A stretch of 64,000 nucleotides of DNA from Salticus scenicus. Its lineage: Eukaryota; Arthropoda; Arachnida; Araneae; Salticidae. Positions 44,641 to 55,523 of this stretch are shown piece by piece. The position numbers were made by a program, and so were the translations under genes. The stretch covers positions 106,155,167 to 106,219,166 of the forward strand of contig OZ005648.1 of assembly GCA_963930645.1 (NCBI GenBank). Direction: 5' to 3'. Each line of letters starts with the position of its first letter. Positions within the stretch are counted from its first letter, which is position 1. Below the pieces are notes generated by a model, which ran no database searches, had not been told where the DNA came from, and saw only the letters and a list, made by a program, of their open reading frames with translations.

Positions 44641-44750
44641 TTTTTTTTTTTTAAAGTAAAAAAAAAAAACGGATATCCGGTGGTTTTGATCCGGATATCC
44701 GATGATATTTTGGATATTGAAAAATCTGCCGGATATCCGGTCTATCCCTA

Positions 44751-44948
44751 ATGAAAACGCATTTTTTAAGATGTTAGTTAAACTGTGTTTCTTTGGATAT
44801 TAAGTGTTAGTTTTCTCTAAGATGAAAATCACCTGCTTCATCATGGTAGATAATTTTAATAAATAATTGTTTTTGTAAATTTTTTGAACTGAGTGAATTT
44901 ATATAGGAAAATATAGAAGAAAGTCTTGTGGTGGTCACAACATACTAG
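44751..44948 (+). mobile_element. Helentron-like element (family 1), 3' part of interrupted copy
   Basis: Continuation of 38856-39938 after the hAT insertion. Contains TTTCTTTGGATATTAAGTG, AGAAGAAAGTCTTGTGG, TCACAA and ends CTAG (44945-44948). Its first 8 bases are the second TSD copy. Confidence 0.65.
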
Positions 44949-45097
44949 TTCCATATGGAAAGGTTATTAAAAAATTGTCATTGGGACCTAACAAATCGAC
45001 TTTATGAAATGAGCACTCCACTTTCTGCCACACAACGCATTTTTTTATTTATTTATTTTATTTTATTTTATTTATTTATTTTATTTTTTTTTTTTTT
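44949..45097. other. (TTTA)n / poly(T) spacer
   Basis: (TTTA)n and T-runs at about 45040-45095 between elements. No gene. Confidence 0.6.
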
Positions 45098-45944
45098 TTA
45101 TCTTACCCACATATTGTGAAGAAATTTTTTCGTTGTCTCAAATTTTCGAAATTGAGTTTTTGCTACATTTACACGTTTTGAAGTTCCCTCAGTTCGAAGA
45201 TAAGGTTTTTGGCGCTTGACCTGTATGTGTGTTTGTTATCATCATAAATTAAGATCAATTATTATCAGGAAGTCCAAACTCGGACAAAAGAATAGGTAGT
45301 TCTTGTACACTAACTTTCAAAAGAAATCAAATATATTATGTCTATGAACGAAATTTCTGGTAAATATAATTTTATATCTTTAGATTGCACAAAACAAAAT
45401 CGAACTTATATTTTTATATGTATAAAATTATGTTTCGTATAGAATTTGGAATAAAATGGTTATTAGTGGTTTACGCAAAGCCAACAATTTATTTGTATAG
45501 TCTTATGAATCTAAATCCACAAAAAGGATTTAGATTCATAAGACTATACAAATAAATTGTTGGAAGTGTATTTCAAGTTCTATCACGTTTTTTTTTTTAT
45601 ACTGTTCTAAGTTTAAATACACTGTATGGTATTTGTGTAACATATAGATGACATATAGAGCTACCCAAAATTAAGCAAAAGCATTATTATTTATTATCTA
45701 TTTAATGAATAAAAATGAATGTAATAAAAAAGGTTAATAAAATTTAAACTATTTATTTATTTATTTATTATTTACTCTTATCTATAAAGGGAAGAGAAAA
45801 TATTGTTTTCGGGTCAAATTTTCAAAATTGAGATCTTCCTATACATACACGGTTTGGGATCAACTGAATCACAAAATAAGATTTTTAACAACTGGTCTGT
45901 CTATCTGTGAGTCTGTTACTTATATAACTCTCTCTCTCTGTCTC

Positions 45945-45975
<31 letters not shown>

Positions 45976-46858
45976 TAGCAGGAAGTTCAAGCTCAGTATT
46001 CTAATATTTTTCATAAGTGAAAGTTATTTAAAAATTGAGAGCTACATTTTAATTAAATTAATTAATTAAAAAATTAAAAGTTGTTATTGGGATCGAACAC
46101 GTTGGCTTTATGAAATGAGTTCACTCCTCCCAGCTACATACAGATACATACACATTTTTTTTTTCTTTCTCTTACACATGTATTTTAGAGAGTGTGTTGT
46201 TTTGGGATCAGATTTCTGAAATTGAGTTTTTGTCACCTTAAACGTTTTGAAGTTCTCTGAATCAAAAAATCATTCTTTTAGCGGTTGTTTTGTGTATGCC
46301 TGTCTGTGTGCTTGTTATCATCATAACTTAAGAATAAATATTAACAAGAAATCCATTCTCGGAGAAAAGAAAAAGTATTTCGTGTTCAGTGGCTACCAAA
46401 ATAATTCAAATACATTAAGTCTAAGAGCGAAATTCCTGGTAGATAAATTTAATTCTTTAGATTCCGCAAAATAAATTGAACTGATATTTTTAAATACATA
46501 AAAGCATGTTTCGTATAGAATGTGGAATCGAAATCATTCTTTATGGGTTTGTACAGAGACCCACAAAAGAATTTTGTGGACCCAAAAAGACCCAAAAGAG
46601 ACACAAAAAGAGACACAAAATTAAGCGAAAGCATTATTTTTTATGAATTTTTTTATGAATAAAAATCAATGTAATAAATAAAATTTAAATTTAACTAACT
46701 TAAATTTATTCTCTTTCTCTTATCCATAAATGGTAGAGAAAATATTGCTTTCGTATCAAATTTTCGAAATTGAATGTTTGCTTTATTTACACGATTTGAG
46801 GTTTCCTGAATCCAAAAATTATGTTTTTAGCGGTTGGTCTGTGTGTGATATCTGTTTG
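45098..46858 (+). repeat. Head-to-tail cluster of four family-2 hairpin-start copies
   Basis: Starts near 45098 (TCTTACCCACATATTGTGAAG), 45778 (CTTATCTATAAAGGGAAGAG), 46166 (CTTTCTCTTACACATG) and 46712 (CTCTTATCCATAAATGG). Each is followed by CAAATTTTCGAAATTGA-like and CCTGAATC-like phrases and a TCTGT/TGTGTG or (TC)n(TA)n tract. The first and third copies end with AAAATTAAGC(A/G)AAAGCATTATT (about 45666 and 46617). Non-coding. Confidence 0.55.
45481..45563. repeat. Perfect 38-bp inverted repeat, 7-nt loop
   Basis: 45481-45518 and 45526-45563 are exact reverse complements (38 of 38), with loop ACAAAAA. It lies within a family-2 copy at a site where the paralogue at 46540-46600 has a different short inverted or tandem structure (GACCCACAAAAG / TTTTGTGGACCC). 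Perfect pairing implies recent formation, for example template switching, or an assembly or read artefact. Confidence 0.9.
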
Positions 46859-47599
46859 TACTATAGATATAGGGAACTCGGGTTATAATGAAAAATTTGA
46901 TCTCGGTTTTTTTTTTTTTTTTTTTACATATATCGAGGCATGGGGAATCTAAAAATCGCAACATTGACTAAGTTTCCATTCCTAGGTAATTCAGTTAGTT
47001 AGTTCTTTAATCTGTGTACGCATGTCTCAAGGACGAATGATTGTAAGTTAGATGGACCAGTTTTTAAATATGACCTATGATATCGAGAAGAACAATACAG
47101 CTTTGCGAAATTCTAAATTGGAAACTTCGTAAGTTATTCGAAATTTACGATTGTTTTTAATATGGCAGAATAAGGCAAAATTTCGTTTAAACGTCCATTA
47201 TGAAGAATGCTTTTATCGTAAAGATGTCAGACCACTTTTACACTATCATTTATAATATACCTCATTAGGTATGAACATTTTACATTGGAAACTTTGCAAA
47301 TAATTTAAAATTTAAGTGTTCCTTTATATTACAAAATAGTACAATACCTCACATAAACTTACGTTATGGTAATCATTGTACTGGAAATTAAAGTACGGAA
47401 GCAATCCTGATAAAATTAGTCAGCAAATTAGAATAAGTTAAATGCATCGAATCGAGTAGAGGGTAGCTTTTCAGGCGGAGTATTTCAGCCTGAGACTATG
47501 TTGATTCATTTCTTTTAACATGAATACAGTTCGCTCTCAATAGAAATTAATGACAAGTGTATGATGAGTAATTAAGCAGAATACATCTATGCCAACTTA
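46858..47599 (+). mobile_element. Helentron-like element (family 3), copy
   Basis: GTACTATAGATATAGGGAAC start (hairpin eroded), GGAATCTAAAAATCGCAAC, GTCTCAAGGACGAATGAT, then tandem-unit phrases CGTAAGTTATTCGAAATTTACG, CATTTCTTTTAACATGAATACAG and CATCTATGCCAACTTAG at the end. Poly(T) at 46905-46925. Confidence 0.55.
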
Positions 47600-48003
47600 G
47601 TAGATAGATTATGCACATTATTATTATTTTGTTTTTATAACATATTACGATTAGATTATTTAGGATTACTGAGGAATAAATAAAATAGTTTTAATAATAA
47701 AGATATTTTTAAAAATTATACAGAACAGAAGATGTTCACATTAAATACAGTTAAATACAGAAAACAACACAGTTAACACAGTTAAAACAATACAGTTAAA
47801 TACAGTATTTAATTGTTAAATACAGAAGATGTTCACACGTTTTTGTAACGATTACAAATTTCTCCACGAATTTAAATTTAAATTGTAAAATAAAAATGTG
47901 ATTAACATCAAATTCAAATAGGGTTTAAGGTTTTAATTATCTCCTGCAGCATGAAAAATATTTTTGTTTTAAAATTTCGCCGAGAAACAAATAATGGATA
48001 GAA
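47600..48003. other. AT-rich with GTTAAATACAG repeats
   Basis: The word GTTAAATACAG or GTTAACACAGTTAAA recurs five or six times at about 47739-47830, a small tandem patch. No gene. Confidence 0.4.
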
Positions 48004-48212
48004 GGCTATATTTTTGGGCTTTCCGAAGATAAATACTCTTATTTGGTTCTAAAAGAAAGATGTGAAAAGCATGGTTTTAATATTTCTACACGCAAAATAA
48101 AGGACATAATTAATAAAAAATTAAATAAACATCAAAGTTGGCATTTGACTGAAGAAAAGGCAAAAAAATTCATAGCCATTAAATATATGTACATCTCCTA
48201 TCTATTTATATA
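48004..48212 (+). pseudogene. Transposase-like helix-turn-helix fragment
   Basis: Open frame: GYIFGLSEDKYSYLVLKERC, EKHGFNISTRKIKDIINKKL, NKHQSWHLTEEKAKKFIAI and a stop. The pattern of two helices with FNISTRKIKDIINKK as the recognition-helix part looks like the N-terminal DNA-binding region of DNA-transposon transposases. No start codon context and no catalytic domain follow. Superfamily not determined. Confidence 0.4.
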
Positions 48213-48261
48213 ATTTGAAAGAGAGATGACGCCTCCAGTTCGAAATCATCTTTATAACAAG

Positions 48262-48420
48262 TTGCGACCTAATTTTCACACTTTAGTTAATTTTAAAAAA
48301 TCTAATTGTCCAATCGATAAGCAGTTTAGTCCAACGGATTCAGAAAAATCGCCCATTTCATTTTCTACCTTATTTGTAACGAAGTTTTCATTAGATTTTT
48401 TAAAAATTAATTAAAATATG
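48262..48420 (+). repeat. Dispersed ~150-bp repeat, copy 1
   Basis: CACTTTAGTTAATTTTAAAA, AATCTAATTGT, GGATTCAGAAAAATC and CTTATTTGTAACGA recur at about 50540-50660 (plus) and 59580-59705 (minus). The translated frames look alike (LVNFKKSNC ... SEKSP ... TLFVT), but because the DNA itself is repeated this gives no proof of coding. Confidence 0.55.
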
Positions 48421-49299
48421 AAAGTTTAGACATTTAAATTTATAATTGTTGCCAAAAAATTTACCTTTTTTTTTTTTTTTTTTTAGCATAAAAGGAAATA
48501 TGCTTTCACGCGAAAAATAAAAAAATTATAAAATAGTACATATGCTCATGCATATAAAAAAATAAAAATATCAAAATGGAGTAAAAAAACAACCATAACC
48601 TTTTTTAATATACTTAAATTTTACAATTTTTTTTCTTTTTTTTCGTTTTTGTTTTGTTTAAATAGCATAATTTTGACACGTATGAATCGCTCTTGGCATG
48701 AAAGCTAATTCATTGATAATCCTGGGTAATATTTTAAAATTTTGATGCTGAAATAGATCGGACATTTTTTCGCCAAGGACTCTACTTTTGTGAAAGCCAC
48801 TTTAAGCCAATTAGCCCATCAAAAATATAAATAAATTATAAAATATTGAAAAACGGAAAAGAAAGGAAAGGTAAGGAAAAAGAAAAGAAAGAAACCGAAA
48901 GACTAATAGCATAAATTAAGTATTTTGGTCTAAAATGGCGATAAAAATTCAAAAGTCGCCAAGGGAAGCTATATTAAGGCTGATAATCAGATTTACATAT
49001 TTACATATTTATTTTTCAATACACCAACTACTATTAATTAACTCAACTAGTATTATAACCACAAAAAATTAATTGTCTCTTGCGATAGATGTAGCCGATC
49101 ATAGCATATTGTATATTTGGCGTGAAATTGTTGTCATTTTATAGTTGTCGAATAAATCAAATAAATATAGAAAATAACGTGAAGTAAAATATTGCGTACA
49201 CTACGAATAGTGTTACTCATATGTAACTGGGATTCAAATATAAAATTGCTTCTTCAATTTTTTCGATAATGTCCGTTTCAAAACTGTCAACTGATAAGC

Positions 49300-49570
49300 A
49301 TTCAAATGGAAGCCCACTGGTAAGCTATTGTCACAGGCAATAGGAACAGTTTAATTGATTTAATTAAATTTTTTGGTTTTATTGATTTTTTAGATGCTGT
49401 TTCTACTACCTCAAAAGTTCTTAAATCTCGTGCCATAACCTTATATTCTGCAATGAGCAAAGTTAAAAATGCTGTTACAAAGCTATGGAAAATGTGTGAG
49501 AAGATTGTAAACTGCCCATGGTTATTTGAATTTTTCAGTGAGTGTGAGCAATTCGAGGAAAACAAGTAAA
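49300..49570 (+). pseudogene. Probable hAT transposase fragment, middle part
   Basis: Plus frame: LIKFFGFIDFLDAVSTTSKV, LKSRAITLYSAMSKVKNAVT and KLWKMCEKIVNCPWLFEFFS, then a stop at about 49567. About 50 bp later, decayed frames contain REKYYRGNLLFNSLKSFA. Placement 420 bp upstream of a clear hAT dimerisation segment in the same orientation suggests one broken transposase. Weak on its own. Confidence 0.35.
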
Positions 49571-49989
49571 ATATATTAAAAGTATATTAAAAAGTGTAAG
49601 CACACTTTATCTCACAAGAGGTACACTTTATCGCGTTTAGAGGACAGATTTCGGATGTCCAAAAAATAAAAAATAATTGAAAGAAAGAAAGAAATCAGAG
49701 AGAAGTATTACCGTGGAAATTTATTGTTCAATTCTTTGAAATCCTTTGCCTAAATATAGAAATAAAAGAATTGCAGCTGCAAATGATTCATCATCATTTT
49801 TATTTAAAACACTTCAGATTATAGATGTGTTACTCATGCCACCAGAACCAGAGGAAGTTACTCAATATAGGAACTTTCTTATTAGAATATATGGGAAATG
49901 TTTGGACTGAGTACTTGTAATGTAAACTTAGAATGGAGATATTTAAAATGTCTCATCTGTTCCCATTTCGCTAAGCAAACCGATCTTTT

Positions 49990-50205
49990 AGATTGAGTAA
50001 AATGTATGAGAGCAAACTATTGCATCATTTAACTGTATTAAAAACTTTATTAGACATTTTATTATGCATTCCTGCAAGTAATGCAGTCGTGAAAAGGGTA
50101 TGGAATGATATGAAAGACATTATTGGAATGAAGAGGGTGCCCGTAAAACGTGATACTTTACAAGCACGATTAAGAGTGAAGAGCAACGGGGATGGTATTT
50201 TATAA
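49990..50205 (+). pseudogene. hAT transposase C-terminal dimerisation segment
   Basis: The frame ends LLDILLCIPASNAVVKRVW, NDMKDIIGMKRVP, KRDTLQARLRVKSNGDGIL and TAA. The P(A/T)SNA(x)(V/E)R(V/x)(F/W) box and the following helix with L-x-A-x-L-R-V-K are the usual hAT C-terminal dimerisation motif, here with Lys in place of the common Glu before Arg. In hAT enzymes this region mediates oligomerisation. The upstream catalytic region is decayed. Confidence 0.65.
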
Positions 50206-50539
50206 ATAATCTATTTAAAAAAAAAACTTTTAAAACCCAAATTCTTAATGTATCGTATCACATAAATATTTTCAAAGTTAGAGTAAATTTTAATTAAAAA
50301 AAAAAAAAAAGTAACTTTTTTGTTTATTAACTAAAATTGATGAAATTTGAACTGCAATTTGGTCTAGTGTTGTATAGACTGTATGTTATATGTTTGTATT
50401 CGTGAAAGAAAATTAAAAAAATTTTGAAAACTGCAATTTTTAATCCCACTTCAAAAACATGTGACTTAATGAGTAGAAGATTTATTTATTTTTTCCCCAA
50501 TCGGTTTCCATACAATCTCCTGCTGTTCCCACCTAAAAT

Positions 50540-50660
50540 TCATACATTAGTTAATTTTAAAAAGTCTAATTGTCTGACCGATAAGCTGTTTAATCCGTCG
50601 GATTCACAAAAATTGTCCGTTTCATTTGATACCTTATTTGTAACGATACGACTGATATTT
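50540..50660 (+). repeat. Dispersed ~150-bp repeat, copy 2
   Basis: Same sequence as 48262-48420: CATTAGTTAATTTTAAAAAG, TCTAATTGTCTGACCGATAA, GGATTCACAAAAATTG and CTTATTTGTAACGA. Together with copy 1 it brackets the hAT fragments in direct orientation 2.3 kb apart. Confidence 0.5.
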
Positions 50661-50699
50661 CTAATTTATTTTCTAATTTACTGTTTTCAATTTAAGTAA

Positions 50700-52263
50700 A
50701 TGTTTTTTTTGTTTTTGTTTTTGTTTTTTTTTCATTCTGTCAATAAAAAAATTGGCAACATTTTTTAATTAGCTTCAGATTCACAAACATATCGTAGTGA
50801 ATTAAGTACATAAGAAATTGGGGAAAAGGATTTTTGGGAAGACATCAATTTATGATGATCTCATTCCCTGAAAAATAATCGTGTAAGGCGACAGGAAGTT
50901 TATGCGTTAAAAAATGAACTGAAGTTTGTATAAATTCTTACGTTTCCTTAATTCCAAATTGTCTTCATTTTATGTTATAATTGGAATTTATATATATATA
51001 TATATATTGTATGTTTTATTTAAATTTATTTGAACTGAATCGTTTTTAATGAGTATCAATTTTTATTTTGTATTGTGATTATATTTATAAATTCTTTTAC
51101 TTCAGTTGTGTCTCCCATACTTGCTTGGTTGTATCTCTCATATAGCTAATTAGAATTAGAGCTCCTTGTATTCTCCAAATTTGAAATTTCATGATTTTAC
51201 ATATTAATTCTAAAATTGATAAATTACTTTCAAATGATTATTACAATCTGGTTAAGTAAATACTTTAATTTCAACTATTATTTTCTGCTTCAAAACGGGA
51301 ATATTAGTTATGATACTGTGATAAAATTCTCATCACTCAAATTATTTTTATTATTTTCTATAAAATATTTTGTTTAATATTCAGGGCATATTTATACTAA
51401 TTACACTGTGTTTCAAATTGCAAATACTGTGTTCAAAATTTAGAAAAATATTATTTTTTTGGAAATCATTCAATTTTTTATTTAGTTGAATAAATATATT
51501 GCAATGTTTATTTAACTTAATTTGTTTCATTTGCAATTTTATTTACTGAATACTTATACATGCAACATAAATTTTTATTCGAATACAGTATACTCTTCTA
51601 CGTGCAGAAATGTTGTATTTATTTTATAATGTACGTAGAAGATTGTATTTATTTTATAATGTACGTAGTATTGTTAACTTCTTTAACACTTTTAACATCA
51701 GTTTAACTTCTTTGTTAAAAACAACGGAATTTATGTGTTTGCCCTCATAGTGGTGAATTCTACCCTCTTTATCCGGTTTCAAATGATTGAGTTATTTTTA
51801 CATAAGTTCACTGTAAACCCTAGCATTTCGTATATCTTCATAGTAAAAAAAAAAATTCTATTAAAATTTTATAATACGTCTTTGAAGAGGATCATATTCT
51901 TTTTTCTTTCTTTTCCATTTTAACTTTTTAATATTACTGAGAGGGAACGAGTTATTTACTTTCTGAGTTGCCAGTAAACTTTTATCTAAAAGTGGCTGCC
52001 AAAAGTGCAAAAGTGGTGACCTTTTTTTTATGACTTTGGTCGCCAGTGGGTACCATTCATAACTGCTAGTCTAGAGCATATTTTAAAAGCTTTTCACTGG
52101 GTGGTACTAAGGCTATGAGCTAAATCTATTACACACACAAGTGTATACATTCTTGTCAAATTTCCCTCTTTTTGCATAAAACGCCTAACGACTATTTTTA
52201 ATTTGTTTATACATATACCAATACAGTAAGAAAGAAAAAAATAAAATTTCAGAGTTTTATTAT
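50700..52263. other. AT-rich DNA without recognised genes
   Basis: (TA)n near 50990-51006. A direct repeat GTATTTATTTTATAATGTAC at about 51614 and 51646. No supported coding frame. Confidence 0.4.
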
Positions 52264-52339
52264 CTCCCTATCGTACTATAGGTATAGATAATTGAATATT
52301 CATGAAAATTTTCAACCTTCTTTTTTTTTTTTTCTTTTT

Positions 52340-53442
52340 TTGAAGTGAAAACTTCTTTAGGCGCGTTGAGCACTTTTGGGTGAACAAAAAATCATTGAAC
52401 TCGCGTCATCGTCAGCTAACGCTTTCCATCCTTGTATGATACAAATAATGTATCATACCATTAACTTGCTAATGTGAAGTGTTAATAATTGTATACTGTA
52501 TAATGTTTTAAAGTCTGGTGCGGCTCTACAAGACTTCTCTCATCTCCGGGAACTGTCTCTATTGCAGTTAGACCTCACAAAACCGTGAGAAAGCCCAAAG
52601 CTGCCATTTTTCTCATGTTTTTACAATCTGCTGCGGCTCTACACGACTTCTCTCATCTCCGGACACTGTCTCTTAAAGATTGTAGCCGGAAACGTTGCAG
52701 TTAGACCTCACAGAACCGTGATAAAGGCCAAAGCCTCCATTTTTCTCACGTTTATACAATCTGGTGCGGCTCTACACGACTTCTCTCATCTCCGGACACT
52801 GTCTCTATTGCAGTTAGACCTCACAAAACAGTGAGAAAGGCCAAAGCCGCCATTTTTCTCACTTTTTACAATCTGGTGGAACTCTTCACGACTTCTCTCA
52901 TCTCCGGACACTGTCTCTTAAAGATTGCAGCCGGAAACGTTCCAGTTAGACCTCACAAAACAGTGATAAAGGCCAAAGCCGCCATTTTTCTTACGTTTTT
53001 ACAATCTGCTGCGGCTCTACACGACTTCTCTCATCTCCGGACACTGTCTCTATTGCAGTTAGACCTCACAAAACCGTGAGAAAGGCCAAAGCCGCCATTT
53101 TTCTCACGTTTTTACAATCTGCTGCGGCTCTAAACGACTTCTATCATCTCCGGACACTGTCTCTATTGCAGTTAGACCTCACAAAACCGTGAGAAAGGCC
53201 AAAGCCGCCATTTTTCGCACTTTTTACGATTTGGAGCGGCTCTACACGACTTCTCTCATCTCCGGACACGGTCTCTATTGCAGTTAGCGCATTAAATAAA
53301 ATTGTAATATAATTTTGTAGTAGTAGTTTATATTAATGAATAAAAAAAACACTTCATTTAAAAGTATTTCCTGCACAATAAAATATTTTCTGACGATTCA
53401 AGAAATACACAGGTAATTGTTCACGTTTTCACTTCTGTCGGC
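52340..53442. mobile_element. Element with GAAGTGAAAAC inverted ends carrying a minisatellite
   Basis: TGAAGTGAAAACTTCTTTAG at the left and CACGTTTTCACTTCTG at the right share an 11-bp inverted GAAGTGAAAAC / GTTTTCACTTC. GGCGCGTTGAGCACTTTTGG follows the left end. The element interrupts the family-3 host between its T-rich tract and ACACGGTTAGGAGTGTG. The exact right border and TSD are not resolved. Interior mostly the 52512-53287 minisatellite. Confidence 0.5.
52512..53287. repeat. Minisatellite, ~110-bp and ~133-bp units
   Basis: The phrase GCGGCTCTACACGACTTCTC recurs near 52526, 52636, 52767, 52877, 53015, 53125 and 53236. Intervals alternate about 110 and 131-138 bp, because some units carry a 22-bp extra piece (TTAAAGATTGCAGCCGGAAACG). 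Each unit also has CACTGTCTCTATTGCAGTTA, GACCTCACAAAACCGTGAGA and AAGGCCAAAGCCGCCATTTT. It is clearly less AT-rich than its surroundings. Neither unit length keeps one reading frame, so frames across it are not genes. Confidence 0.9.
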
Positions 53443-53861
53443 ATTCCCGGAGTGCAACTGTTTTTTTTCCTTTTTATTATTATTATTTTACACGGTTAGG
53501 AGTGTGAGGAATCCAAAAATAACAAAACTGATATGGTATCAGTCTGTAAGATGTCTTACAATGTTAGTATGTGTACACGATATTTCAAAAACAAATGATC
53601 ACAGAGAAGTCATACTAGTTTTAAAATATTACTTATGACACTGGAAGAAACTTATTGTTTCTTACCAGCTTTCCCACCTATTCTTTTTTTTTCAACCTTC
53701 TAATTTAAAACCTTCATAAGTTATTCAAAATCTACAATTATTTTTAATATGGGAGATTAGGGCAAATTTTCACACAAACGTGCATTAAAAGGAATACTTT
53801 AATGAAAAGATGTTAGACCAGCTTTGAAAATCATATTATTCTAATTTAAAAATTTTGTAAG

Positions 53862-55261
53862 GTTGGTTGGTTGGTGTCTTTTTATGGCGCAAGGTCCTAA
53901 AAAGGACATACTGCGCCAAACAGAGATGTTAAACAAAAATATCTAAAGATAAGCACATGGATAGGGGGACTACTCCCATCCACAAAGTCAAGAAAAAAGA
54001 TATTTTACAAAATTAATGCAGTTACATAACAATTAAAACAAAACAACACAAGATACAAAATAGAGTAAAATCAAATTTCACAATAAATACCCGAATGTTT
54101 AAAAAAATTTATCAGTTCTGAATGAGGATTGCTACCCAGAAGGCTTGTCAAATTTGGTGAGGATGATTTAAAAAACTGCCGATAAAGATGACGGAGACAA
54201 GGACAGTCGGTCAGGATATGGCGAATTGTAAGCTGGCTAAAGTGATATTTGGGACAAGAAGGTTCACTTTCCCCTAGGAGTAAATGCCGGTGTGTAAATC
54301 GTGAATGCCCAATTCTAAGTCTAGTAATAATAACATCATGCTTTCGTGGAGTTAATGTAGGCCATATTTCAATGTTTGATTTAATCTCCTGTAATTTATT
54401 ATTATTTTCAGATTCCCACTCTCGTTGCCAGATATTTCTTAAAGAACTTCTTAGTGCAAGTTTCATATCTTCATATGGAATTGGACATTCAAGAGGAGTC
54501 AATCCCTGCTTTGCAGCTCTATCTGCAGCTTCATTACCTTTAATGCCATCGTGAGAAGGAACCCAGCAAAATAAAATTTTGTATCCCTTTCTAAGAAGTT
54601 CGTTATGAATTTTTAAAACTGAAGTAAAAGAAGTAGAGCAAGAGCTAGAGGTCAAGCTATCCAAGTGAGTCAGTATAGATGATGAATTTTCTATGACTAT
54701 AGGATGAAATGAGTTTGAGAGCAGCCTCAACAGCAATGAACTCTGTAGAAAAAATGGAAAATGTACTAGGGAGGCGGTAGCTAATAACGGTGTTATCCAG
54801 AACGACACCACAGCCAACAAGTCCACTCATTTTTGACCCATCTGTATAAATATCAATGAGGTCATTGTATGTGTGGCGATGAGATGCGAAAAGTGTCTCA
54901 AAAACGGTTGCATCAGTACTGGATTTGTCGAAACCATTGAACAGGTGTATGAGAGTGACAGTCTTGGACTTCCAGGGAGTCATATATGAAAAAGAGCGAG
55001 AGCGAACATGAATGTCACTGAGTGATGTACCAGAAATAATGTTTTTTACTCTCAGTCCAAATGGTGGGATGCAAGAAGGGCGATTCTGAAAAAGAGAATG
55101 ATCTGTGCTGCCAATATGAGGTTGGAGTGGGTGATGAGAATGAGAAAGTATGCGATAATACAACTCCAAGGAGAGCTTTTGTCTGATGTTAGTGAGGGAA
55201 GGTTCCACACAGTCAACATATAAACTGTTAACAGGAGAGGTACGGAAAGCACCGGAACAAA
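53862..55261 (-). mobile_element. 5'-truncated non-LTR retrotransposon with RNase H
   Basis: Minus-strand element whose 3' end at 53862 has an (ACCAACC)n-type tail and the hairpin-like 3' UTR segment TGGCGCAAGGTCCTAAAAAG / CATACTGCGCCA (about 53885-53920). Flanked by TTGTAAG at 53855-53861 and 55262-55268. The paralogous phrase GTAAGTTATTGGAAATTT at 34464 shows the empty site. It encodes the RT C-terminus and RNase H and lacks the endonuclease and most of RT. Similar to I/R1-group elements that carry RNase H. Confidence 0.8.
54071..55261 (-). pseudogene. Non-LTR pol: RT C-terminus and RNase H domain, frameshifted
   Basis: From 55261: GAFRTSPVNSLYVDCVEPSL and KLSLELYYRI (C-terminal RT region), then the RNase H domain: DIYTDGSKMSG, STEFIAVEAAL, FIIYTDSL, and after a frameshift near 54657, LFCWVPSHDGIKGNEAADRA. 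The four acidic positions (D in YTDG, E in TEFIAVE, D in YTDS, D in EAAD) are all present. The C-terminus has RLRIGHSRFTH, CPKYHFSQLTIRHILTDCPC and ends at 54071. RNase H removes RNA from the RNA/DNA hybrid during retrotransposition. A single frameshift in otherwise good sequence suggests a rather recent copy. Confidence 0.8.
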
Positions 55262-55523
55262 TTGTAAGTTATTCGAAATTTAAGATTTTGTCAACATAGT
55301 AGAATAGAGTACAATGTAAATAGCACAACGTAAATTTCATTTGAATTTACTTTTGAAATATTATGTAATTGCATTAAAACTAAACTACGAAACTGTTCAC
55401 GATAAAATAAACTAACAAATTAGTATAAGATAAATGTATCGAACTGAATGGTGGGTAGCCTATTAGGTAAGACAATTCAATCTGCCATCATGTCGAGCGA
55501 TTCATCAAGTTCATTTCTCTTAA

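Larger units (their letters stand above)
39939..44750. mobile_element. Composite hAT-type element with exact 8-bp TSD
   Basis: Left end TAGGGATGGACCGGATA, right end GGATATCCGGTCTATCCCTA. Both subterminal regions are rich in CCGGATATCCGG. ATGAAAAC flanks exactly at 39931-39938 and 44751-44758. Removing the insert restores a family-1 element whose uninterrupted paralogue at 41849-41885 has ACCATTATAAAAACGCAT at this point. The ~4.8-kb interior holds other repeats, several themselves family-1 and family-2 copies, and no intact transposase. Confidence 0.8.

Noticed and set aside
48262..50660. LTR retrotransposon, from direct repeats 2.3 kb apart bracketing coding remains
   Set aside because: No TG...CA ends, primer-binding site or polypurine tract; the enclosed frames look like hAT transposase, and a third copy of the repeat is alone at 59580.
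54249..54554. 101-codon plus-strand frame over the RNase H region
   Set aside because: Antisense shadow of the retrotransposon pol frame, which has clear motifs on the minus strand.
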